NCBI RefSeq assembly: GCF_030680935.1 | Contig: NZ_JAUXUP010000059.1 | Span: 21,333 to 85,332, forward strand | Length of the DNA stretch: 64,000 bases | Source of the DNA: Polaromonas sp. | GTDB lineage: Bacteria; Pseudomonadota; Gammaproteobacteria; Burkholderiales; Burkholderiaceae_C | Reading direction: 5' to 3' | Shown: positions 38,377 through 45,905 of the stretch, one piece after another | Layout: the number at the start of each line of letters is the position of its first letter | Numbering within the stretch: the stretch's first letter is position 1 | The notes under the pieces: model-generated | The model's input: only the letters and a program-made list of their open reading frames with translations | The model's database searches: none | Told to the model about the DNA's origin: nothing | Program-made: the position numbers and the translations under genes

Positions 38377-39537
38377 TCAGCGACCACCGAGGATGGCGAT
38401 GAAGTCTGACACCCACTTGTGATAGGGGACGCACTGGTTGTTTTGTGTCTTGCACATGGATGTCGGTGTCTTCCAGAAGGAGATGCGCTCAAAATCCTTG
38501 TAGCCCTGACGGTCGCAGCCGGTGTCGCCCAGCAGCGCATTGCCCTTGCAGGCGGCCGGCACCGCGGGCACCGACCCGAACCAGGCCGACAGATCCCCCT
38601 GGAGTTTCGGATTGAGGGAGTGCTCCAGCCACATATAGGCGCAGTTGGGGTTTTTGGCGTCGGCGTGCATCATGGTGGAGTCGGCCCACCCCGTGGCGCC
38701 CTCCGTGGGAACCACCGTGGCCACAGGCACTTTCTTGGATCCCAGGATGTTGGCCTGGAACTGCCAGCTGCCTGATGCCACCACACCCTCGTTGGTGAAG
38801 TCGTCGATCTGCACAAACGCGTCGTGCCAGTACTTTCCTACAAGCTTGCGTTGGCCGCGCAGAAGCTCGAGGGCCGCCTTGTACTGGGCCTCATTGAGTT
38901 CGTAGGGGTCCTTGATACCCAATGCCGGGTTTTTCTTCATCAGATACAGGGCGGCGTCGGCAATGTAGATCGGTCCGTCGAAGGCCTGAACGCGGCCCTT
39001 GTTGCTTTTGCCGTCTGGCAGGGTCTGCTCTTCAAACACCACGCTCCAGCTGGTGGGCTTTTTGTCACCGAACACCTTGGTGTTGTACATCAGCACGTTC
39101 CAGCCCCACTGGTAAGGCACGCCATAGTGGGTGTTGCCCTCAAAATGCCAGGGCGCTTTCTGCAGCCGGGGGTCGATATTTTTGTAGCTCGGAATCAAGC
39201 CCACATTGATGGGCTGAACCTTTTTGCCCCGGATCAGCCGGGTGGTGGCGTCGCCCGAAGCCGTGACAAGGTCAAACCCTCCTTCGTTCATCAGCGCCAC
39301 CATCTCGTCGGAGGTGCCTGCGGTCTTCACGTTGACCTTGCAGCCAGAGGCTTTCTCGAAGCCGGTCACCCAATCGAACTTCTTGTCGGTGGCGCCGCGC
39401 TCGATGTAACCCGCCCAGGCCACGATGTCTACCCGTCCTTCTCCCTTGCCCAGTTTTTGCAGTGGCTGCGCGGCCAGGCTGGCGCTGCCGATTGCCAGAA
39501 AGCCCATTGCAACCACTCCATTTGTCAGGAATTTCAT
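38377..39537 (-). CDS. ydcS: Periplasmic binding protein of polyamine-type ABC transporter, YdcS-like
   Basis: The product has 386 residues with a Sec signal (MKFLTNGVVAMGFLAIGSAS, cleavage near LAA). It belongs to the PotD/YdcS group of solute-binding proteins: VDIVAWAGYIERG, FDLVTASGDATTRLI, HYGVPYQWGWNVLMYN. C-terminal cysteines occur in pairs. The ATG at 39537 has GGAG upstream (CTCC at 39545-39548 on the plus strand). It is first in the transporter-catabolic operon and divergent from a LysR gene. Putrescine or GABA-like substrates are inferred from the operon. Confidence 0.92.
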   Translation of the reverse strand: MKFLTNGVVAMGFLAIGSASLAAQPLQKLGKGEGRVDIVAWAGYIERGATDKKFDWVTGFEKASGCKVNVKTAGTSDEMVALMNEGGFDLVTASGDATTRLIRGKKVQPINVGLIPSYKNIDPRLQKAPWHFEGNTHYGVPYQWGWNVLMYNTKVFGDKKPTSWSVVFEEQTLPDGKSNKGRVQAFDGPIYIADAALYLMKKNPALGIKDPYELNEAQYKAALELLRGQRKLVGKYWHDAFVQIDDFTNEGVVASGSWQFQANILGSKKVPVATVVPTEGATGWADSTMMHADAKNPNCAYMWLEHSLNPKLQGDLSAWFGSVPAVPAACKGNALLGDTGCDRQGYKDFERISFWKTPTSMCKTQNNQCVPYHKWVSDFIAILGGR

Positions 39538-39721
39538 TGATGCACTCCAATCAGGTTGATCGATTCCAGCAGGGCTGGGCCCTTCGCCCGATGCAAAAAG
39601 CCACGCCAATGTAGTCTTGACACCCGGGCCTGCAAAGTTCAATATTCGCAGCTTGGGCCATCTGAAAAACAGATAGCAAGGGTAAACCCCCGATTTTTAG
39701 TACCGTCACCGCGCCACCCAG

Positions 39722-40639
39722 ATGCAGCGACACATCACTTTGAAGCAGTTTCGCTATTTCCTCGCGGTGTCGGAAATGGCTTCGGTGGCTGCGGCCGCGC
39801 GCATGATCAACATCGCCCAGTCGGCGGTCACCAAAAGCATCCAGGAGATAGAGGAGTCCCTGGGCGTCGCCCTGTTTGAACGTTCCTCCCGGGGCATGGT
39901 GCTGACGCAGGCGGGGCATCGATTTCAGGCCAGCGCACGCAAGGTCATATCGGCGGTGGCCGAAGCCGGGATGTTGGGGCGGGAACGCGCAGAAGCCCTG
40001 ACCGGCAGCCTGACCATCGGTGTGACCAGTCTGGTGGCGGGTTATTACCTGGCGGACCTGTTTGCGCGTTTTCAGCGCTCCCATCCGTCGGTGAGAATTT
40101 CAGTGGTCGAGGATTCGCCGCAGTTTCTCGAACACCTGCTGATCAACGGCGAGGTCGATCTGGCCATCATGGTCTCCAACACCTTGGGCGATCCGCAGGC
40201 GCTTGTGGTGGAGGTCCTGACCAGCTCACCGAACCGGGTGTGGCTGGCGTCCAGCCATCCCCTGGCTGAGCGGGCCGAACTGACATTGTCCGAATGTGCC
40301 GCGCATCAACACATTGTTCTGGAAGCGGATCGCATAGAAAACGTGCTTCGCACGGTCTGGTCGCGCTACGGCATGCGCCCTGAAGTCACCATGCGAACCT
40401 CTTCGCTGGAGGCGGTGCGCTCCCTGGTGGGCGTGGGTGCCGGCATTGCCTTGCTGCCCGACTTCCTGTACCGCCCATGGACGCTGGATGCCGAGCACAT
40501 CGAGGTGCGCAGCCTGCGGGATGCGGTTCCTAGCATCGATATAGGCCTGGTGTGGCGGCGCGGGTCGAACATCCGCGACGTGGTGTCCGAGTTTATTGAA
40601 CTCGCTCGCGAGCAGTCCCATGCGGGGCGCAGCCGCTGA
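39722..40639 (+). CDS. LysR-family transcriptional regulator
   Basis: The product has 305 residues. An N-terminal winged helix has the recognition region NIAQSAVTKSIQEIEESLGV and LFERSSRGMVLTQAG. A LysR substrate-binding domain follows (about 95-300). It is divergent from the ydcS-like gene across a 184-base gap, the usual position for a regulator of the neighbouring operon, so it likely controls putrescine/GABA uptake and use. Confidence 0.93.
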   Translation: MQRHITLKQFRYFLAVSEMASVAAAARMINIAQSAVTKSIQEIEESLGVALFERSSRGMVLTQAGHRFQASARKVISAVAEAGMLGRERAEALTGSLTIGVTSLVAGYYLADLFARFQRSHPSVRISVVEDSPQFLEHLLINGEVDLAIMVSNTLGDPQALVVEVLTSSPNRVWLASSHPLAERAELTLSECAAHQHIVLEADRIENVLRTVWSRYGMRPEVTMRTSSLEAVRSLVGVGAGIALLPDFLYRPWTLDAEHIEVRSLRDAVPSIDIGLVWRRGSNIRDVVSEFIELAREQSHAGRSR

Positions 40640-40651
40640 ATTGCCCAAAAC

Positions 40652-40657
40652 TATAAT
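40652..40657 (+). promoter_or_regulatory. TATAAT -10 box directly before alaS
   Basis: A perfect TATAAT lies 6 bases before the alaS ATG (40664) in the 24-base gap after the LysR gene. A transcript from it would begin at or next to the ATG, so it would be leaderless. No clear -35 or ribosome site is visible. Confidence 0.5.
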
Positions 40658-40663
40658 CTGGTG

Positions 40664-43303
40664 ATGAGTACACACATTTCCGGCGCTCCCGTTTTCACCG
40701 TCGCCGACATTCGCAAGTCTTTTCTCGACTTTTTCGCGTCCAAGGGCCACAGCGTGGTGCCGTCCAGCTCCCTTGTGCCGGGCAATGACCCGACGCTGAT
40801 GTTCACCAACTCCGGCATGGTGCAGTTCAAGGACGTGTTTCTGGGCACCGACAAGCGTTCCTATGTGCGCGCGGCGTCGGTGCAGGCCTGCCTGCGTGCC
40901 GGTGGCAAACACAACGATCTGGAAAACGTCGGCTACACCGCGCGGCACCACACCTTCTTCGAAATGCTGGGTAACTGGAGTTTTGGCGATTATTTCAAGC
41001 GCGAATCACTGAAGTGGGGCTGGGAGTTATTGACCGAGGTCTACAAACTGCCGCCAGAGCGTCTGCTGGCTACCGTTTATGAAGAAGACGACGAAGCCTA
41101 CGACATCTGGACCAAGGAAATTGGTCTGCCGCCCGAACGTGTGATCCGCATCGGCGACAACAAGGGCGGGCGTTACGCCAGCGACAACTTCTGGATGATG
41201 GCCGACACAGGCCCCTGCGGCCCGTGCAGCGAGATTTTTTACGACCATGGGCCGCATATCCCCGGTGGCCCGCCCGGCAGCCCTGACGAGGACGGCGACC
41301 GTTTTATTGAAATCTGGAACCATGTTTTCATGCAGTTCGACATGCAGCCCGATGGCTCGGTCAGGCCGCTGCCGGCGCCGTGCGTGGACACGGGCATGGG
41401 GCTGGAGCGCCTGGCCGCCATCCTGCAACATGTGCACAGCAACTACGAAATTGACATTTTCGATGCGCTGATCAAGGCCGCCTCACGCGAGACCGGTGAA
41501 AAAGACCTGAACCACAAAAGCCTGCGTGTGATTGCCGACCATATCCGCGCCACCGCTTTTCTGGTCAGCGATGGCGTCAATCCGTCCAATGAAGGGCGCG
41601 GTTACGTACAGCGCCGCATCATCCGCCGCGCGATCCGGCATGGCTACAAGCTTGGCAAGAAGACACCGTTTTTTCACAAACTGGTGCCCGATCTGGTCAC
41701 ACTGATGGGGGCGGCGTATCCGCGTCTGGCCTCGCAGGCGGCGCGCATCACCGATGTGCTGGGGGTTGAGGAAGAGCGCTTTTTTGAGACGCTGGAAATC
41801 GGCATGACGATTCTTGATACGGCGCTGGCTGGTGGGGCCAAGGTACTTCCGGGTGAAGTGGCCTTCAAACTGCATGACACCTATGGCTTTCCGCTTGACC
41901 TGTCGGCCGACGTGTGCCGTGAGCGGGGTGTAGAGGTGGATGAGGCGGGTTTTCGCGCCGCCATGGACAAGCAGAAAGACCAGGCGCGCTCTGCCGGCAA
42001 GTTCAAGATGGACCGTGCGCTGGAATACACGGGTGAAGGCCACGCTTTTACTGGCTATACCTTGCTGGAAGAACCGGCCAAAGTGGTGGCGCTGTATGCC
42101 GATGGTGCGGCCGTCCAGGCGCTCCATGCAGGCCAAAGCGGGGTGGTGGTATTGAACACCACGCCGTTTTATGCCGAGAGTGGCGGACAGATAGGTGACC
42201 AGGGGCGCCTCACTGCAACTGGCGCAAGCTTTACCGTAGACGACACGCTGAAGATCAAGGCCGATGTGTTTGGCCACCACGGCACGCAGGTCGAAGGCAC
42301 GCTCAAGGTCGGCGACGCGGTGAGCGCCCAGGTCGATACCGCAGTACGCGCCGCCACCGTGCGCAACCACAGCGCCACCCACTTGATGCACAAGGCCTTG
42401 CGCGAAGTGCTGGGCGACCATGTGCAGCAAAAGGGCTCGCTGGTCGATGCAGAAAAAACCCGCTTTGACTTTGCGCACAACGCGCCGGTCACCGATGCGC
42501 AGATCCGCGAGATCGAAGCCCGCGTCAACGCCGAGATCCTCGCCAACGCCGCAACCGACGCCAGCGTGATGGACATGGAGGCCGCCCAGAAAACCGGCGC
42601 CATGATGCTGTTCGGTGAAAAATATGGCGACGAAGTAAGGGTGCTGAGCATAGGTTCGAGCAAGGAACTGTGCGGCGGAACCCATGTGGCTCGCACCGGC
42701 GATATCGGCTTTTTCACCATCACCGCCGAAGGTGGCGTGGCGGCCGGTGTGCGGCGCATCGAGGCCGTCACCGGCCTGGCCGCGCTGAGCTATGTGCAGG
42801 CCATGGAGTCCACCCTGGGTGGCGTGGCCGGAACGCTGAAGGTGACGCCGCATGAGGTGCCTGCCCGTGTCAGCGGCTTGCTGGAACAGATGCGTGATCT
42901 GGAAAAAGAGCTGACGGCCATCAAAGGCAAACTGGCGTCGGCGCAGGGCGACGAACTGATGTCCCAGGCGGTTGATGTGAAGGGCCTCAAGGTGCTGGCG
43001 GCCCGGCTGGAAGGCGCAGACGCCAAGACCTTGCGCGAGACCATGGACAAACTCAAGGACAAGCTCAAGACGGCGGTCATCGTGCTGGCGGCGGTGGACG
43101 GCGACAAGGTGCAGATCGCAGCGGGCGTCACCGCCGACAGCGTGGGCAGGGTCAAGGCCGGCGAACTGGTCAACTTTGTGGCCCAGCAGGTGGGTGGTAA
43201 AGGCGGCGGCAAGGCCGACATGGCCATGGCTGGCGGTACCGATGCGTCCAAACTCGGCGACGCGTTGAAGTCCGTCCAGGCTTGGGTGGGTGAGCGTGCC
43301 TGA
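40664..43303 (+). CDS. alaS: Alanyl-tRNA synthetase
   Basis: The product has 879 residues, full length for AlaRS. It charges tRNA-Ala. The class-II catalytic core contains [20 protein letters not shown] and [12 protein letters not shown]. The editing domain has HSATHLMH and [13 protein letters not shown], whose His and Cys residues bind zinc. The C-Ala part ends in [18 protein letters not shown] at 40664 is preferred; a GTG three bases earlier is possible. There is no Shine-Dalgarno sequence. Confidence 0.97.
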   Translation: MSTHISGAPVFTVADIRKSFLDFFASKGHSVVPSSSLVPGNDPTLMFTNSGMVQFKDVFLGTDKRSYVRAASVQACLRAGGKHNDLENVGYTARHHTFFEMLGNWSFGDYFKRESLKWGWELLTEVYKLPPERLLATVYEEDDEAYDIWTKEIGLPPERVIRIGDNKGGRYASDNFWMMADTGPCGPCSEIFYDHGPHIPGGPPGSPDEDGDRFIEIWNHVFMQFDMQPDGSVRPLPAPCVDTGMGLERLAAILQHVHSNYEIDIFDALIKAASRETGEKDLNHKSLRVIADHIRATAFLVSDGVNPSNEGRGYVQRRIIRRAIRHGYKLGKKTPFFHKLVPDLVTLMGAAYPRLASQAARITDVLGVEEERFFETLEIGMTILDTALAGGAKVLPGEVAFKLHDTYGFPLDLSADVCRERGVEVDEAGFRAAMDKQKDQARSAGKFKMDRALEYTGEGHAFTGYTLLEEPAKVVALYADGAAVQALHAGQSGVVVLNTTPFYAESGGQIGDQGRLTATGASFTVDDTLKIKADVFGHHGTQVEGTLKVGDAVSAQVDTAVRAATVRNHSATHLMHKALREVLGDHVQQKGSLVDAEKTRFDFAHNAPVTDAQIREIEARVNAEILANAATDASVMDMEAAQKTGAMMLFGEKYGDEVRVLSIGSSKELCGGTHVARTGDIGFFTITAEGGVAAGVRRIEAVTGLAALSYVQAMESTLGGVAGTLKVTPHEVPARVSGLLEQMRDLEKELTAIKGKLASAQGDELMSQAVDVKGLKVLAARLEGADAKTLRETMDKLKDKLKTAVIVLAAVDGDKVQIAAGVTADSVGRVKAGELVNFVAQQVGGKGGGKADMAMAGGTDASKLGDALKSVQAWVGERA

Positions 43304-43307
43304 ACTA

Positions 43308-43366
43308 ATTTGCTATTAAATCAGTAGCTGCCCGCGCATATCTCTAAAGGGCTGGCGGCACTTTTT
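43308..43366 (-). repeat. AGCTAT dispersed element, copy 5
   Basis: In inverted orientation: GCTATTAAATCAGTAGCT (43312-43329), then GCCCGCGC, a spacer and AAAGGGCTGGCGGC. It lies just after the alaS stop in the alaS-ribH convergent gap and could form a weak hairpin at the 3' end of alaS mRNA. Confidence 0.82.
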
Positions 43367-43471
43367 TCTTGTAAGTTGATGCCGCAATCCGGCGCGCTGC
43401 CTTATCGCACAACAGCGTGGTGACCGGTACCGGGTTGCGCCCACTGTTGGCTTGTGCCTTGCGGTAGAAAC

Positions 43472-43969
43472 TCAAGCTGCTGCAAGGCCCTGAACCTGCC
43501 GCAAACTTGCCACCGTGCGCAGACAGGCCTGGGCGACCTCCGTGCCCTTGATGACAAAGTGCTCGCTGAAAAAGCGCTGGTGTTCTTCGTGGGCATGAAA
43601 ATGCTGCGGCGTCAGAACGGCTGAAAAAATTGGCACGCCCGTGTCGAGCTGCACCCGCATCAGTCCGCTGATCACGGCATCGGCGACAAACTCGTGGCGG
43701 TAGATGCCGCCGTCGGCCACCAGGCCGCAGGCGACGATGGCGGTGTATCGGCCAGAGCGCGCAAGCTGTTGTGCATGTAGAGGAATCTCGAAGGCGCCAG
43801 CGACCTCGACCAGATCAATGTCCTGCCGCGTCACGCCATGCCGGGCCATTTCTGCCAGAAACGCATCGCGGGCCTGGTTGACGATGTCGGCATGCCAGCT
43901 GGCCTGGATGAAGCAGAACCGGTCCGGCCGCTGCGGCAGGGGGCTGATTGGGGGTTTTGGCTGGCTCAT
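43472..43969 (-). CDS. ribH: 6,7-dimethyl-8-ribityllumazine synthase, type II (RibH2-like)
   Basis: The product has 165 residues. It condenses the ribityl-uracil with dihydroxybutanone phosphate, the penultimate step to riboflavin. FIQASWHADIVNQARDAF, VEVAGAFEIPLHAQ and the C-terminal HFHAHEEHQRFFSEHFVIKG resemble the RibH2 class rather than the RibH of ribBAEH operons. It has a GGAG ribosome site and an FMN riboswitch in the leader. No other riboflavin gene is near. Confidence 0.92.
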   Translation of the reverse strand: MSQPKPPISPLPQRPDRFCFIQASWHADIVNQARDAFLAEMARHGVTRQDIDLVEVAGAFEIPLHAQQLARSGRYTAIVACGLVADGGIYRHEFVADAVISGLMRVQLDTGVPIFSAVLTPQHFHAHEEHQRFFSEHFVIKGTEVAQACLRTVASLRQVQGLAAA

Positions 43970-44073
43970 GGGTTCTCCTGAAAACGGTCACCGAAATTCA
44001 GGGCGCACGAGTCTTTGGCCCACAGGCGGGCTGGCACGCAGGCACCAGCCCACGGCGGGGCCATGGACGTCGC

Positions 44074-44222
44074 GCTCTCTTTCATCCGGACTGTGACCGT
44101 CGGCTTCGGAGTTGAACCGAATCTGCTGACCCCGGCTTGCCAGAAGCAGGCCGGGCGCTCGCGGGCTGATGCGTTAACACGCAAACACCGCCGGTGGGGA
44201 ATTTCACCCCGCCCTGAGAACG
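44074..44222 (-). promoter_or_regulatory. FMN riboswitch (RFN element)
   Basis: On the minus strand the leader of ribH begins CTCAGGGCGGGGTGAAATTC, continues CCCACCGGCGGT and ends with AGCCGACGGTCACAGTCCGG and ATGAAAGAGAG, the conserved blocks of the RFN element. A variable GC-rich arm (AGCCCGCGAGCGC region) lies between. FMN binding normally represses the downstream gene. It ends about 100 bases before the ribH ATG. Confidence 0.96.
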
Positions 44223-44301
44223 CTTGCCTCCGATGAGGGAGGCAAATTTATTTTAAGAGAGACAGACGCATGCCGCTGTCGCGCGGCTGACGCTGCCGCG
44301 C

Positions 44302-44772
44302 TCAGGCCAGCTCGGCAATCAGCTCAATCTCTACGCAAGCACCCATCGGGATTTGCGCCACGCCAAACGCGCTGCGGGCATGGCTGCCGGCCGCACCGAA
44401 GACTTCGCCAAACAGCTCGCTGGCGCCGTTGGTCACCAGATGTTGCTCGGTGAAGTCGCCGGTGGAGTTGACCAGGCTCATCAGCTTGACGATGCGTTTG
44501 ATCTTGCCCAGATCGCCCACAGCCGCATGCAGGGTGCCCATCAGGTCAATGGCAATCGCGCGTGCGGCAGCCTTGCCTTCTTCGGTGGCCATGTTTTTGC
44601 CCAACTGGCCTACCCAGGCTTTGCCGTCTTTTTTGGCGATGTGGCCAGACAGGAAAACCAGTTTTCCGGTTTGTACAAAAGGCACATACGCCGCTGCGGG
44701 TACAGCGACCGGTGGCAGGCTGATGCCCAGTTTCTGGAGTGTGTCGTAGATGGGGCCGGTGGGGTGTGTCAT
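44302..44772 (-). CDS. RidA family protein
   Basis: The product has 156 residues of the YjgF/YER057c/UK114 superfamily: GKLVFLSGHIAKKDGK, LGKIKRIVKLMSLVNST and RSAFGVAQIPMGACVEIELIAEL. RidA proteins hydrolyse reactive enamine/imine intermediates made by PLP enzymes. The conserved Arg of canonical RidA is represented by R in ARSAFG. CAGGAG precedes the ATG. It lies upstream of ribH on the same strand, but the FMN riboswitch separates them. Confidence 0.9.
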   Translation of the reverse strand: MTHPTGPIYDTLQKLGISLPPVAVPAAAYVPFVQTGKLVFLSGHIAKKDGKAWVGQLGKNMATEEGKAAARAIAIDLMGTLHAAVGDLGKIKRIVKLMSLVNSTGDFTEQHLVTNGASELFGEVFGAAGSHARSAFGVAQIPMGACVEIELIAELA

Positions 44773-44818
44773 GAAGTGCTCCTGAATAGAACAGACTAAG
44801 GTTTGGAAGAGAATATGC

Positions 44819-44868
44819 CTTCAGTCCATAACTGACGGGCGTAAGCAGCTATCAAATAAGTAGCAAAT
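44819..44868 (+). repeat. AGCTAT dispersed element, copy 6
   Basis: TTCAGTCCATAACTGACGGG, CGTAAGC and the core AGCTATCAAATAAGTAGC (44847-44864), then AAAT. It lies in the gap between RidA and the transglutaminase gene and shares its 5' flank with copy 1. Confidence 0.85.
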
Positions 44869-44927
44869 GAGGTCTGCCAATGGGGTAATTCTAAACGGCG
44901 CGCCACAATCCGTCGGCCCCGGCGTGT

Positions 44928-45872
44928 TCAGTCCAGCTCAGGCAGCTTGTCAATCGGCATCACGGTGACCGCCACCTCCAGCACATGGTGTGCGCCGCCG
45001 CGTATCACGCCGCGCATCGGCGAGACGTCCAGAAAATCACGGCCAATGGCCAGCGTGACATAGTCTTCGCCGGGCGCGCGGTTGTTGGTCGGGTCGAAAT
45101 CCAGCCAGAGCCCGGGGCTTTGCCCGTCTGCCAGCGCCATGCCGCGGGCTTTGCTTTCCACCGGGCAATAGACCGAGGCCCAGGCGTGGGATGCATCGCT
45201 GCCGATCAAGCGGGGCTGGCCAGGGGCGGGCGTGGTCAGCAGATAGCCGCTGACATAACGTGCCGGGACACCCATGGCGCGGCAGCAGGCAACCATGATG
45301 TGCGCAAAGTCCTGGCAGACACCTTTGCCCGCCTGCAGCGCCTCCAGCGCGGGGGTGCCGACTTCGGTGCTGTCGCTTTCATAGGTCATGGCCTCGTGAA
45401 TGCGTTCCATCAGGTCGTGGGCTGCTTCTGGCAACCGTCGGCCAGGGACAAAGCTGGGGCGGGCAAATTCTGCAAACGCATCGTCACGCGGCACGTAGGG
45501 CGATGCAAACACAAACTCGCAGGCGCTGTCGTAAGCACCACCGGCCTGGTAGCGAAACTGCGCGCACACAGACTCCCACGGCAGACCAGGCTCTGCATCC
45601 TGAGGCGCCGCGTTGAGTGCCAGTGTCGAGACAATGCTGTCGGCGCGAACGGTCAGCTTGTCGTGCGGGCCCTGCAGCGAAAAGTAGCTGCGGGTGTTGC
45701 CATACACATCCGTCAACTCCTGCACCCGTGCGGGCTGCGGGCTGATGCTCAGGCTGTGGCGCAGCAGCTGCTGGCCTGCGTGGCTGGCCGGTTTGAGGTG
45801 AAGCACATGGTGTGCGCTCTCCACCGTGGGGGTGTAGGCATAGTGCGTTTCGTGAACAAGGTGAAGCAACAT
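44928..45872 (-). CDS. Transglutaminase-like protease domain protein (set A)
   Basis: The product has 314 residues. A Bact_transglu_N beta-domain (about 1-90, LHLVHETHYAYTPTVESAHH) precedes a transglutaminase/peptidase core with Cys in GKGVCQDFAHIMVAC, His in DASHAWASVY and Asp in LDFDPTNN, so the triad is intact. The ATG at 45872 (MLLHLVHETHYAY) fits the family N-terminus; a TTG at 45890 is open too. It lies 33 bases after the ATP-grasp/alpha-E fusion gene on the same strand, a known partnership predicted to make or trim peptide tags. Confidence 0.9.
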   Translation of the reverse strand: MLLHLVHETHYAYTPTVESAHHVLHLKPASHAGQQLLRHSLSISPQPARVQELTDVYGNTRSYFSLQGPHDKLTVRADSIVSTLALNAAPQDAEPGLPWESVCAQFRYQAGGAYDSACEFVFASPYVPRDDAFAEFARPSFVPGRRLPEAAHDLMERIHEAMTYESDSTEVGTPALEALQAGKGVCQDFAHIMVACCRAMGVPARYVSGYLLTTPAPGQPRLIGSDASHAWASVYCPVESKARGMALADGQSPGLWLDFDPTNNRAPGEDYVTLAIGRDFLDVSPMRGVIRGGAHHVLEVAVTVMPIDKLPELD

Positions 45873-45905
45873 GGGGAAAGGGGAAATCAATGCACAGGGC
45901 GGCGC

